Shown here in pieces: positions 18,980 to 27,087 of a DNA stretch of 64,000 nucleotides. The DNA lies in assembly GCA_003249225.1 (NCBI GenBank), contig QKJQ01000001.1, forward strand, positions 22,173 to 86,172, in the 5' to 3' direction. How positions within the stretch are numbered: the stretch's first letter is position 1; every line of letters starts with the position of its first letter. Below the pieces are notes generated by a model that was not told where the DNA came from, made no database searches, and saw only the letters and a program-made list of their open reading frames with translations. Position numbers and translations under genes: made by a program. Source of the DNA: Clostridia bacterium (GTDB taxonomy: Bacteria; Bacillota; Clostridia; Lachnospirales; Lachnospiraceae).

Positions 18980-19859
18980 AATGTACCCACCCGTTCTGTA
19001 GTTTGAACTGCACCAGTGTCAGAATAAAAATGATTACAAAAAGCAGCCAGGAATAAGCGGAGGCAAATCCCATTTTAAAATAACTGAAACCATAGGTATA
19101 GATTCTCTCTACCACGACTCTTGTCGCTCCATTTGGTCCGCCCTCTGTCATGATCTGGACCTGGGGGAACAATTGAAAGGCATTGATCAACGACATTATA
19201 AGGCAAAAGAAAAGAGTAGGAGTAACAAGAGGCATCGTAATCTTAAAGAACATGGTGAGCTTTCCTGCGCCATCTACTTTTGCCGCTTCATAATAGGTCG
19301 TATTGATTGCGGTCAGACCGGACAATAGGAACAGACCATAGAACCCCATGTCTTTCCATACGGAAGCCAGTACAATTCCAGGCATCGCCCATACCGGACT
19401 CGACAACCAGGCCGGACCCGTTATTCCAACGAGAGCAAGAAGATTATTAATGATACCATACTTGCTGCTAAGGACCCATTTCCAGATCAGACTGGCTGCG
19501 ACCCAGGAAGTAAGCACCGGAATATAATATACAATACGAAAAAATGCAGTTCCTTTTCTTCCTTTGTTCAGAAGAAGTGCTATCCCCATGGACGCAAGCA
19601 TGGCAAGTGGCAGATACAGTACGATAAAATATACCGTATGTCCAAGAACCTGCCAGAACTCCGCACTGCCAAGAATATTGATATAATTCTTGAATCCGAC
19701 GAACTCATTCTGTATCGTCGCCAGGTTCAGCTTGTCAAGTCCATTCCAGTCCGTAAAGCTCAGAACAATGGCTATTAGGATCGGAAGCAGACTTAGAACC
19801 ACCATCCCCAATAAACTCGGAAGCAAAAAGGGAATTGATTTCCATTTACTTTGTTTCAT
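18969..19859 (-). CDS. Sugar ABC transporter permease (MalF/LacF type)
   Basis: A 296-residue permease with six membrane segments. The EAA loop reads YYEAAKVDGAGKLTMFFKIT followed by MPLVTPTLFF, and GLFLLSGLTAINT precedes it, both typical of CUT1 MalF-type subunits. AGAGG precedes the ATG. It pairs with the MalG-type permease downstream and the lipoprotein binding protein upstream to form the membrane part of an alpha-glucoside importer. A 234-base spacer with a stable hairpin separates it from the binding-protein gene. Confidence 0.93.
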   Translation of the reverse strand: MKQSKWKSIPFLLPSLLGMVVLSLLPILIAIVLSFTDWNGLDKLNLATIQNEFVGFKNYINILGSAEFWQVLGHTVYFIVLYLPLAMLASMGIALLLNKGRKGTAFFRIVYYIPVLTSWVAASLIWKWVLSSKYGIINNLLALVGITGPAWLSSPVWAMPGIVLASVWKDMGFYGLFLLSGLTAINTTYYEAAKVDGAGKLTMFFKITMPLVTPTLFFCLIMSLINAFQLFPQVQIMTEGGPNGATRVVVERIYTYGFSYFKMGFASAYSWLLFVIIFILTLVQFKLQNGWVHYES

Positions 19860-19937
19860 GTTACTACCTCTCTCTGTACCTGCATTCTGTACATATCAAG
19901 TTTTAAGCCGGGAATTACGCTGGCGTAAAGCTTGCTG

Positions 19938-19960
19938 CATGAAATGCGTTCCATTTCATG
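19938..19960 (-). other. Intercistronic hairpin after the binding-protein gene
   Basis: CATGAAATG and CATTTCATG form a perfect 9-bp stem with a 5-base loop and no T-run. Hairpins in this place commonly protect the binding-protein mRNA segment, giving more binding protein than permease; that role is inferred. Confidence 0.6.
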
Positions 19961-20093
19961 ATAACTTCAATCTCCTGCACATGGTCTCTGAGCATCTCCA
20001 CACCGGTGTTCCTTACGGAGCCTCCGGTGCGAAGAAGTATTGTACCATTCTGCTCTTACACTAGACGAAACACATAGTACTGTTTTGCCGCCT

Positions 20094-21473
20094 TTATTTT
20101 AATGTGATCTGTGCTTCACACTCGCTCTGCGCTGCATCAAGTGCTTCCTGTACTGTCATGGTACCTGTTGCCGCTGCCGAAAGCTTGTCAGTGATAATAT
20201 CTGCCATCATGCTGTAGTCTTCGATGATCGGAGGAACCACAAGGTAATTCAAAGAGTCAAAGACTGCCTGACGGTTTTCCGGCGGTGTTATTGCAAGATA
20301 CCCATTTAATACATCCTGATTGTTGATTGCAGGGAGGTCCCAGCCTGCTGCTATACGAAGCTGCGCTGATTCATCACTGGAAGCAAGCCATGTGATCCAG
20401 GTAATGGCAGCATCTTTTTTCTCACTGCTCGCATTCACAACCAGTGAATTGCTGAAAAAGTGTGTTGCCTTTTGTGTCTGTCCGGGTTCTACACAGATAT
20501 CCCATGCAAAGTCACAGGCATCTGTAAAGGTATTGAATGCCCAGATACCGGTCGGAATCATACCAAGGCGTCCGCTCTCAAACAGATCCCAGTCACCCAT
20601 ACCGCCCATCTGTTCCGATGTAGGCTGTACATTGCTGACCAGAATACGGTCTACCATCATCTGTGCCGCTGCAATGTTTTCTGCTGAGTTAATTGTAAAC
20701 ATTGTCTTATCACTATTCAACAAAGATCCACCAAATTGTGCCGCAACTTTAAAGAACTCATTGTAGGTGATCGGTGCATAGATTCCATAATAGTCATCAC
20801 CAAGAGCTTTGATTGCTTCGGAAGCTGCCTGAACATCATCCCATGTCCAGCTGCTGTCCGGATAAGAAACACCGGCCTGATCAAAAAGATCTTTGTTAAA
20901 GAATAACACTACATTAGAAAAGTTGCCTGGCAGTCCGTACTGTGTTCCATTCACATTAAATGCACTCAGCGCCGTCGTGTTGAACTTGCTTGTATCGGAA
21001 GCAGAAAGATCTGCCAGTACACCTTTTGCCGCATAGGAAGCAAAATTTTCAATGTTCAGTTCATAACAGTCCGGTGCTGTTCCGCCGGCCACCCTAGTCT
21101 GCATTAAGGTGAAATAATCGGAATATGCTACGGTTTCGATTTCGACGGTTATGTTCGGATACACTTCGTGAAATGCTTCGTACATGGAAGCAAGTGTTGC
21201 TTCATTTCCGCCGGATGCATTGAAGTTACAGTATGTGATCGTAACCGGTTCTGCTGCATCAGCCGCACTGCTGTCAGCAGCTGTACTGTTATCGGTAGCT
21301 GCTGCGCTGTCTGTTGGTGTACTGTTATCGGTCTTTCCTGCATTTTCTGAAGTACTTGCAGTACCTGCTGTGTTCTGCGTATTCTGGCTTGTATTCGTTG
21401 TATTGGTGTTACCACAGGCAACTAAACCAAGCATCATTGCTGCAATTAATAGTATTACGAATCCTCGTTTCAT
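20094..21473 (-). CDS. Sugar ABC transporter substrate-binding lipoprotein
   Basis: A 459-residue extracellular binding protein. The signal peptide MKRGFVILLIAAMMLGLVAC ends in a lipobox (LVAC) whose Cys20 is the lipid anchor. A low-complexity Asn/Thr/Ser/Ala linker of about 50 residues follows, then the family 1 solute-binding fold (VTITYCNFNASGGNEATLAS; GIWAFNTFTDACDFAWDI). GGGAGG precedes the ATG. It is the first gene of the operon and captures an alpha-linked oligosaccharide for the two permeases. Twin palindromic operators lie 70-115 bases upstream of its start. Confidence 0.93.
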   Translation of the reverse strand: MKRGFVILLIAAMMLGLVACGNTNTTNTSQNTQNTAGTASTSENAGKTDNSTPTDSAAATDNSTAADSSAADAAEPVTITYCNFNASGGNEATLASMYEAFHEVYPNITVEIETVAYSDYFTLMQTRVAGGTAPDCYELNIENFASYAAKGVLADLSASDTSKFNTTALSAFNVNGTQYGLPGNFSNVVLFFNKDLFDQAGVSYPDSSWTWDDVQAASEAIKALGDDYYGIYAPITYNEFFKVAAQFGGSLLNSDKTMFTINSAENIAAAQMMVDRILVSNVQPTSEQMGGMGDWDLFESGRLGMIPTGIWAFNTFTDACDFAWDICVEPGQTQKATHFFSNSLVVNASSEKKDAAITWITWLASSDESAQLRIAAGWDLPAINNQDVLNGYLAITPPENRQAVFDSLNYLVVPPIIEDYSMMADIITDKLSAAATGTMTVQEALDAAQSECEAQITLK

Positions 21474-21540
21474 AAATACCTCCCATTCTGTCCGCTGTCA
21501 GCGGTGTAAAATATAAAGCCCAATGTTGTTTCAGTTTGTT

Positions 21541-21589
21541 CGTTTAAACGTTTAACTTCCCGGGAAAAAATATAAACGTTTAAACGTTT
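21541..21589. promoter_or_regulatory. Twin LacI-type operators
   Basis: CGTTTAAACG occurs at 21541-21550 and again at 21577-21586, the second inside the 16-base perfect palindrome at 21574-21589. The 36-bp spacing suits two dimers on a similar face of the helix. The central CG in a symmetric AT-rich site is characteristic of LacI-family operators, and a LacI gene is in the operon. Confidence 0.8.
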
Positions 21590-21945
21590 AACTGCTTTTA
21601 GTATACGCTCGTCCTTCTCTAAAATCAAGCAGTAAAACTACACAATTCTGATGTGTGATTTTTGTGCATAATTAATGGGTGAAAATGAACCATTTCCACC
21701 CACATTCCTACTATGATTCGAGAGGAAATCAAGGAACCGTTATAACTAAAGCGTAAAAACATAACTTTATGCCCCCTCTTGCTCCTCTTTTTACTTGTTC
21801 TCTTATTCATTTCTCTTATTCATTTCTCTTATTCATTTCTCTTATTCTCATCCTAATTCTTTTACCTTACTTTTTTCCTTTGTTCTTTTCCTTTGTCCTT
21901 TTCCTTCGCCAGCGTCTCTAGCTCGTTTCCGATGATGCAGCAGCT
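21590..21945. other. Intergenic region with tandem repeat and low-complexity pyrimidine tract
   Basis: The region between the operators and the DUF4003 gene holds the 13-bp tandem repeat at 21798 and a following CT-rich tract (about 21840-21905). Just past the DUF4003 stop, AGCTCGTT and CCGATGATGCAGC recur as an imperfect direct repeat (about 21920-21972) that includes the last codons. No supported gene was seen. Confidence 0.5.
21798..21846. repeat. Three and a half tandem copies of a 13-bp unit
   Basis: TTCTCTTATTCAT repeats exactly at 21798, 21811 and 21824, with a part-copy from 21837. Confidence 0.9.
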
Positions 21946-22938
21946 CTAGCTCGTTGCTGCCGATGATGCAGCGGCGCTGGAAGCAGCGATGGCAGCACAC
22001 ATAGCCGCCTGTTGTGCAGCAACAAGTGCAATGGTCCCACTGACCGCGGAAGCATTCATTGCTGCGTTCTCTCCCTCCTGAAGCAGATCGCTGGTAAGAA
22101 GCATTCCGGCGTGCATATATCTCTGTTTTTTCCCAATGCCAAAGACTCCATACCCTTTCTGATTTGCCAGGAAAGCATCGATCTCAACCATATCACTTAC
22201 GATATCTTTCACGTCTCCCGGAAGTTCTGCCAGTACACCAAGGGTTGCCAGTTCATAACTGGTACCATATTTCATTCCCTGCTCTCTCATTTTGTCATAG
22301 ATTTCTATGGTTCTGCTGCATTTCGATTCTGCAGAACCATCGCCCAAGGCCAGTACATGGCTTAAAGACTGAATCGCATTTTTTGAGTAGAAGCGGTCCT
22401 TAACATTTACATAGCACCGTTCTGTTTCCTCGACCAACGCTTCTTTTGTTCTGTCCGAAAGAGCGAGCAGCCCCGCATAAATACTGTCCTCCGCAGAGGT
22501 CAAAAAAGGATGTTCCTTTTTCATCAGCTCATAGATTTGTCTGGTCTTATCTGCAATCCGTTGATAATCCCCTTCTTCAGCCAGATCGGCTAAAATCATT
22601 GCTGTCAGCGGAAGATACGAAGAGGAGTAAAACTGCTCTTTTAAGAGCTTGTACATCTCCAGTGCTTTTTCCATCTTACGCTCCGAGTTATTGTCTACCG
22701 CCAGCATGGATATCATGGCCGGTTTTACAGTCCCACGAAAATTAGAGAATACTCCGGTCTGCGTTTTCAGGATCTCTTTGCATTCTTTGATCCGTTCTGC
22801 GTTTGCTGTCTTTTTCTTATCGGTAAAGATAGCGGCGCACACCGGATGCATGTAGCTGCTGTCAAAAGGAAACGCTGCCTTAACTACTTCTTTGTTGCTG
22901 CTATAGCTTTTACATACTTCCAAAAGTGAATCTCTCAT
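21946..22938 (-). CDS. DUF4003 family protein
   Basis: A 330-residue cytoplasmic protein that matches, from memory of the family, DUF4003, a helical family of unknown function found in Bacilli and Clostridia. Its features include FSNFRGTVKPAMISMLAV, YGVFGIGKKQRYMHAGMLL and a C-terminal 40 residues very rich in Ala and Ser. AGGAGG lies immediately before a first ATG (22944) and six bases before a second (22938), so the second is the better start. It precedes the SdpI/EFR1 genes in the opposite sense of function only; all are leftward and close, and may be co-transcribed with EFR1 upstream (51-base gap). Confidence 0.8.
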   Translation of the reverse strand: MRDSLLEVCKSYSSNKEVVKAAFPFDSSYMHPVCAAIFTDKKKTANAERIKECKEILKTQTGVFSNFRGTVKPAMISMLAVDNNSERKMEKALEMYKLLKEQFYSSSYLPLTAMILADLAEEGDYQRIADKTRQIYELMKKEHPFLTSAEDSIYAGLLALSDRTKEALVEETERCYVNVKDRFYSKNAIQSLSHVLALGDGSAESKCSRTIEIYDKMREQGMKYGTSYELATLGVLAELPGDVKDIVSDMVEIDAFLANQKGYGVFGIGKKQRYMHAGMLLTSDLLQEGENAAMNASAVSGTIALVAAQQAAMCAAIAASSAAASSAATS

Positions 22939-22989
22939 ACTCATCCTCCTACCCAGTTCTTTCTAACTTTTCTACTTCATCGTATCGTC

Positions 22990-23784
22990 TTACTTGCACG
23001 GCTTCTCAGTTTCTGTACCACATAACCGCTTGTATTGAATCTTTCTTTTTTTGCGATATAAAACTGCATTGGTCGGACATTGATTGATACACCTTGTGCA
23101 GCAGAGACACCTCCTGCCAAAGACCGGATACCCGTCCTTCATCTGAATGTTCTCCGCCGGACATTCTCTGGAACATTTTCCACACCCGATGCATTCATTC
23201 TTATCCGCGGAATATCGCATAAAGAAAAGTGGAAAAAGCTTCGTAAACGCGTGTCCGCTGATTTTACCTATAGTACTGGCAAAAAAGCCAGGATCTTCAA
23301 GCTTTGTCTCACCATCCAGAAAGCTCTTTATGTCATCCTCCAGCAGATGTTCAAGCAACCTCAGGTTTTCCATTTTTTTATCTTCAGCCGTCGGCTTTAT
23401 CATATCAAAGATCAGCAGATTGTTGGCTATTGAATAGGTCCTTGCCGTCTTCAAACGATAGTTTTTCTGCTTCAATATTTTTTTCATTTCCGCAAAACTT
23501 GTTTTGGAGGCGGAAGCCTCTGTTACAAAAGCAAAGACTGGGGTTTCACTCTCAGTTTTAGGGAGCTTATTCTTTAGATAATCAAAGATTGGAATTGCGG
23601 GATATTCATAATATTTTGGTGCTCCAACAAACAGAAAATCATATTCCTTCCTCTGTAGCACAGCATCCTTTTCAATTGAATGAAGTTCGGCTTCCACTGA
23701 CCGTCCGGACAGCTTTTCCTGTATTTTCTTTGCCACGTATTCTGTATTGCCGGTTCCGCTAAAGTATAGAAGTAAAGCTTTCAT
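22990..23784 (-). CDS. EFR1 family ferredoxin: flavodoxin domain fused to two 4Fe-4S clusters
   Basis: A 264-residue redox protein. Residues 1-150 form a flavodoxin-like domain (LLLYFSGTGNTEYVAKKI binds the FMN phosphate), and residues 195-250 carry two Cys-x2-Cys-x2-Cys-x3-Cys-Pro motifs (CIGCGKCSRECP and CLCCTRCINQCP). Such EFR1-type proteins are thought to shuttle electrons between flavin and iron-sulfur centres in anaerobes; the partner is unknown. AAAGGA lies seven bases upstream of the ATG. A 13-bp tandem repeat lies in its leader (23818-23869). Confidence 0.92.
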   Translation of the reverse strand: MKALLLYFSGTGNTEYVAKKIQEKLSGRSVEAELHSIEKDAVLQRKEYDFLFVGAPKYYEYPAIPIFDYLKNKLPKTESETPVFAFVTEASASKTSFAEMKKILKQKNYRLKTARTYSIANNLLIFDMIKPTAEDKKMENLRLLEHLLEDDIKSFLDGETKLEDPGFFASTIGKISGHAFTKLFPLFFMRYSADKNECIGCGKCSRECPAENIQMKDGYPVFGRRCLCCTRCINQCPTNAVLYRKKRKIQYKRLCGTETEKPCK

Positions 23785-23817
23785 TGCTGGTTCCTTTCAT
23801 TACGGTTTCTTCCATTG

Positions 23818-23869
23818 CATTCTTCCATGTCATTCTTCCATGTCATTCTTATATGTCATTCTATCATTT
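23818..23869. repeat. Four tandem copies of a 13-bp unit
   Basis: CATTCTTCCATGT occurs twice exactly, then twice with changes, in the 5' leader of the EFR1 ferredoxin gene. Confidence 0.9.
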
Positions 23870-23903
23870 CATAATTGAGTTATTGATTCTGCTGCCATTG
23901 TTT

Positions 23904-24284
23904 TTACTCCACACGTCTTCCCTTTGCATCAAATGTCCTTTTCAATGCAAGTTCTGTGGGAATAATGGTCACGATCATAAAGACACACTGTACTCCCGAA
24001 AGTACTCCTCCAACGATACCAACCGTATCCGTTTCCTTTCCGAATACAGGAAGCAAAAGTACAACAGTAACAAGGGCTGAAATGATTCCTCCCTTCTGCC
24101 ATGTCTTTCCCAGATGAATATGAGCGAACTCCCAGGTTGCTTCACTTAGCATGGATCGTTTGGTGCGGTATCCTGTCAGTGCATTTTTATATTTCGGCGG
24201 TTTCTTTTGAAACCGCATCCCAATCAGAATCATAGTGATCGGAATCAGAAGATCCATAATTGCCATGTATATCCAAAAAGCCAT
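23904..24284 (-). CDS. SdpI family membrane protein
   Basis: A 126-residue protein with three or four membrane segments. The stretch LTGYRTKRSMLSEATWEFAH matches the conserved cytoplasmic loop of SdpI-type proteins (GYRTKRSMKN..TWxFAH). In Bacillus SdpI gives immunity to the SdpC toxin and sequesters its repressor, but most relatives in Clostridia have no known toxin partner, and none is visible here. AAAGGAGG lies seven bases upstream of the ATG. Confidence 0.82.
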   Translation of the reverse strand: MAFWIYMAIMDLLIPITMILIGMRFQKKPPKYKNALTGYRTKRSMLSEATWEFAHIHLGKTWQKGGIISALVTVVLLLPVFGKETDTVGIVGGVLSGVQCVFMIVTIIPTELALKRTFDAKGRRVE

Positions 24285-24345
24285 ACGATTACCTCCTTTT
24301 CATGTCAAACAGGCTCATTGCTGCAACCTGCTCAAGCAGGGTTGT

Positions 24346-25170
24346 CTACTCAAAATCCAAATTTTCATTCAACCACTTTGCTACACCGTCCTTCTCATTG
24401 CTTTCAATAATACCAGTTGCGATCTCTTTCAGTTTCTGAACTGCATTTTCTACCGCATAGCACTCATCTGATATCTGGAACATTGGGATATCATTGATGG
24501 CATCACCAAAGGAAATGACGCGGTCACAACCCCATAGCTCTTTCAGTTGCTTGATCGCTTCTGCCTTTGTTGCTTTCTTTGGCATGATCTCACACCAGTA
24601 TTCCGGACGATACAGTTCCTGCTGCAATGTGCAGGTATAATCTGGATCTGCTGAAAAAATCTCATAGACAGGAAGCAGTTCCTGCTGCGTGCCTATGACA
24701 GTATAATAAAAATTCTGACCATCATACAGATTTTCTTCTGCATTTTGAGGCCGCATACGCTTATCATTCTTACGAAGACTCAGATATCGCTTACTTCCTT
24801 CGTTCTCTCGGTTCGTATCCCATGATACTTTTTCAATGCCTTGTATATAAGAGTATACCAATGGACTTACCTTATGGTCATGCAGAACCTGCTTAACTTT
24901 CTCTGTTTCTTTTTCTGAAAATGTGATCGACGACAGCACCGTACCGGTTCCTGGATATATGATCAAGGCTCCATTGTATACAATTACCGGAATATCCTGA
25001 GATAAACCTTTGGTAACAATGGAAGCGGATACCAGTGACCTTGCGGTTGCGTATGTGAACAACATGCCCTTTGAAACCAGTGAATTGATCACCGCAAGGC
25101 TGTATGTACTTATCGTATCCCGCTTATTTAACAAAGTACCATCGAGGTCCGTAACATAGAGTGTTTTCAT
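24346..25170 (-). CDS. HAD superfamily hydrolase (Cof type)
   Basis: A 274-residue HAD phosphatase of the Cof/YbjI group, acting on sugar phosphates or cofactor phosphates in the cytoplasm. Motif I is DLDGTLLN (nucleophile Asp8), motif II is TYATARS with the Thr-x-Arg pattern, and the final motif is ISFGDAINDIPMF, the GDxxND magnesium site. The cap domain lies between residues 85 and 195. The ribosome site is weak (GTGAG). No linked pathway genes identify a substrate. Confidence 0.9.
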   Translation of the reverse strand: MKTLYVTDLDGTLLNKRDTISTYSLAVINSLVSKGMLFTYATARSLVSASIVTKGLSQDIPVIVYNGALIIYPGTGTVLSSITFSEKETEKVKQVLHDHKVSPLVYSYIQGIEKVSWDTNRENEGSKRYLSLRKNDKRMRPQNAEENLYDGQNFYYTVIGTQQELLPVYEIFSADPDYTCTLQQELYRPEYWCEIMPKKATKAEAIKQLKELWGCDRVISFGDAINDIPMFQISDECYAVENAVQKLKEIATGIIESNEKDGVAKWLNENLDFE

Positions 25171-25222
25171 TTTGTCAGCATCTCACTTTCTGTTCCATCG
25201 TATTCATTACTTCCTGTATCAA

Positions 25223-25276
25223 TTCACACTTTCTTCACGTAAGTACCACGACTGCTTCACAATTTCGTTCTATACT
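25223..25276 (+). promoter_or_regulatory. Four-hexamer 11-bp-phased box and -10 element of candidate sRNA 1
   Basis: TTCACA (25223), TTCACG (25234), ACCACG (25245) and TTCACA (25256) start exactly 11 bp apart, and TATACT (25271-25276) follows nine bases after the last. There is no -35 consensus, as at activator-dependent promoters. The hexamers match the Bacillus PhoP half-site TT(A/C/T)ACA and its usual -60 to -20 placement. The same arrangement recurs at 26109-26162. Confidence 0.65.
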
Positions 25277-25282
25277 AAGTTC

Positions 25283-25450
25283 ATCAAAGAAAACAGAACA
25301 GAAAAACTTGCAAACAAACCCATCAAGGAACTTGATCTTCAAAGAAACACAAATAAGCTTACTTTCTTAAATTTAAATAGATTTCATAATACTCCCCTTA
25401 AAGAAGCGTTTTGTTTACCACCTCCCCGGTAAACAAAGCGCTTCCTCCCT
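25283..25450 (+). ncRNA. Candidate small RNA 1 with C-rich anti-Shine-Dalgarno motifs
   Basis: The predicted transcript starts about seven bases after TATACT and is about 165 nt. It holds an ATCAAG/CTTGAT hairpin (near 25322-25336), the segment TAGATTTCATAATACTCCCC shared with candidate 2, and a 16-bp terminator-like stem (25404-25419 with 25428-25443, one G-U pair) whose loop is ACCTCCCC. The tail after the stem is pyrimidine-rich but has only short T-runs. No conserved open frame or ribosome site is present. The exposed CTCCCC segments could pair with GGGGAG-type ribosome sites, as in RsaE/RoxS and the streptococcal csRNAs. It runs convergently toward the ParB-fold gene. Confidence 0.6.
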
Positions 25451-25463
25451 TTACAGGGAAGAT

Positions 25464-25919
25464 TTAGTGCCAATTATTTTGTTCGATCCGCTGCCGCAAT
25501 TCATCTTCCTGGTCTTTGTTGCCCCAAAGAATCACTGCGCACTCTTTACGATTCATCTTTTCTAAAGCACTGAATCTGTGATTCCCATCGGTAAGAACAA
25601 GCCTTCCCTCATCGATTTGTGCAATAAGCGGTGGCATATCCCATTCATCAAGCTTTTCAATAATTTTGTCGACTTTGTGGTTGAACCATTTCACTTCATT
25701 CGCATCTGTAATATCTTTCTCAATTCGTACCGTTGACAGACTGGTAAGCGGAAGCATCATAGGCCCAAAATAAACCCGCTCCTCTAAAAGAAGTCCATCC
25801 GCAAATCCGTAGTTAGGATTTGGCATATCTTTGTCTTCATAACGAAGAAAGGCCTGAATCCATTCTTTTAGCTTATTGTTCACCGCATATTGTTTTGCTT
25901 CTGTTAATGTGTAGTTCAT
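25464..25919 (-). CDS. ParB/sulfiredoxin-fold (ParB N-terminal domain) protein
   Basis: A 151-residue protein carrying only a ParB-N-type domain: MMLPLTSLSTVRIEKD corresponds to the N-terminal strand and LVLTDGNHRFSALEKM contains the DGNHR motif, the phosphate or nucleotide-binding box. It lacks the HTH and dimer domains of chromosome-partitioning ParB, so it is not a partition protein; related short proteins may act as small nucleases, kinases or CTP-binding switches. It is flanked on both sides by the duplicated sRNA cassette, which points away from and into it on the plus strand. Confidence 0.78.
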   Translation of the reverse strand: MNYTLTEAKQYAVNNKLKEWIQAFLRYEDKDMPNPNYGFADGLLLEERVYFGPMMLPLTSLSTVRIEKDITDANEVKWFNHKVDKIIEKLDEWDMPPLIAQIDEGRLVLTDGNHRFSALEKMNRKECAVILWGNKDQEDELRQRIEQNNWH

Positions 25920-26108
25920 AAACCTATCCCCAATTCAAAATTTATGATTCAGCTGCCTATGATATTGGTTTCAAAAGGTATCTTGTTAACAACATCATAC
26001 TATTTACACTATACCACAATAATGATTCCTTTGGAAATATTTGATTCTAAAAGCAATAGCAAAATGATAACACTAAAAAATTGTGTTTTTTATACTGAGA
26101 CAAATCAA

Positions 26109-26162
26109 TTCACAAATTATTCACTTTACCGCCACTTCTGCTTCACATTTTCTCATTATACT
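26109..26162 (+). promoter_or_regulatory. Four-hexamer 11-bp-phased box and -10 element of candidate sRNA 2
   Basis: TTCACA (26109), TTCACT (26120), GCCACT (26131) and TTCACA (26142) start 11 bp apart, with TATACT at 26157-26162 after nine bases. Hexamer order, register and distance to the -10 box are identical to the first cassette, although the spacers differ, so the phased hexamers look selected. Confidence 0.65.
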
Positions 26163-26168
26163 AAGCAT

Positions 26169-26288
26169 AGAAACAAAAGAAACACATCAAGAAGCCTACT
26201 ACCTAAAATTGAAATAGATTTCATAATACTCCCCTTAAAAAAGCGTTTTGTTCTCCTTCCCCCCGGTGAACAAAGCGCTTTTTACTTG
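26169..26288 (+). ncRNA. Candidate small RNA 2 with C-rich anti-Shine-Dalgarno motifs
   Basis: A predicted transcript of about 120 nt, paralogous to candidate 1: the start TATACTAAG, the motif ACATCAAG, the segment TAGATTTCATAATACTCCCC and the terminator stem are shared. The stem AAAAAGCGTTTTGTTC (26238-26253) pairs with 26268-26283 with one G-U pair, the loop contains CTCCTTCCCCCC, and a T-run follows. It lies on the same strand about 230 bases upstream of an ECF sigma gene whose ribosome site is GGGGGGAG, so it could act in trans, in cis as a leader, or both. Confidence 0.62.
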
Positions 26289-26520
26289 CTTTTACATAAA
26301 ATGTGATTTTTCTGTTGTTTTTCGCAATAATCGTCTATACTATTTCTATATAATTCCATTTTCCATTCTGACTGACCCTGGTCCTTCGTGCTATGTTCAG
26401 GTCTCAATTTAAAGTCAAACAAAATTCTACTGACATTCAATAAATTTAAACATTTATGCAAGATTTTGTAATCTAATGCGAATAGATAGTTATAGATCGT
26501 TGGGGGGAGAAGAAAACTTT

Positions 26521-27087
26521 ATGAATGATCAATCGCTGCTAACTTTATTGTACCAGGACAAGAATAGAGGACTTGAATCTGTTATGAAGCAATACGCCGG
26601 TCTTGTCTACACCATTGTCTTCAACAAATTATCTTTTGTTTCCGGAACAGAAGATATTGAAGAATGTATAAGTGATGTCTTTTTTACCTTTTCACAATCA
26701 TTTCAAAACGTAGATTTGGATCGTGGCTCACTAAAGTCTTACCTGGCGGTTATGGCAACCAGAAAGGCCATCTCAAGGTATCGAAGTCTTGTTTCCTTTA
26801 GCGAGATGGTTCCACTTGATGATAACATGGCCCTTCAAAATGACAGTACTCCTGAAGAATTATTTTTTCAAAACATCTCTGCAAAGGCACTGGTGAATGC
26901 AATTAATAAACTCGGTGAGCCTGACCGTGAAATTATCATACGAAAATACTACTTCAGACAGAGCTCCAAAGAAATAAGCAAAGCAATTCATAGTAAGCCA
27001 AATACTGTAGATTCCCGTGTTCACCGTGCACTAAAAAAACTTAGAGATCTAATGATGGAGGTTGAAAATGGACCATTTTCTATATGA
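26521..27087 (+). CDS. ECF-type RNA polymerase sigma factor
   Basis: A 188-residue sigma-70 family protein. Region 2 spans about residues 20-85 (MKQYAGLVYTIVFNKL; EDIEECISDVFFTFSQSF; SLKSYLAVMATRKAISRYR), and region 4 about 120-180 (INKLGEPDREIIIRKYYFRQ; SKEISKAIHSKPNTVDSRVH). The start at 26521 is favoured by GGGGGGAG eleven bases upstream; an in-frame ATG at 26476 has no ribosome site. Its last 20 bases overlap the next gene, a membrane protein that is its probable anti-sigma factor. The unusually G-rich ribosome site could pair with the C-rich RNAs encoded just upstream. Confidence 0.9.
   Translation: MNDQSLLTLLYQDKNRGLESVMKQYAGLVYTIVFNKLSFVSGTEDIEECISDVFFTFSQSFQNVDLDRGSLKSYLAVMATRKAISRYRSLVSFSEMVPLDDNMALQNDSTPEELFFQNISAKALVNAINKLGEPDREIIIRKYYFRQSSKEISKAIHSKPNTVDSRVHRALKKLRDLMMEVENGPFSI

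Noticed and set aside
25944..26306. A 120-codon frame across the second sRNA cassette
   Set aside because: No ribosome site, no family features, and the frame is not conserved in the paralogous cassette at 25.2-25.45 kb.
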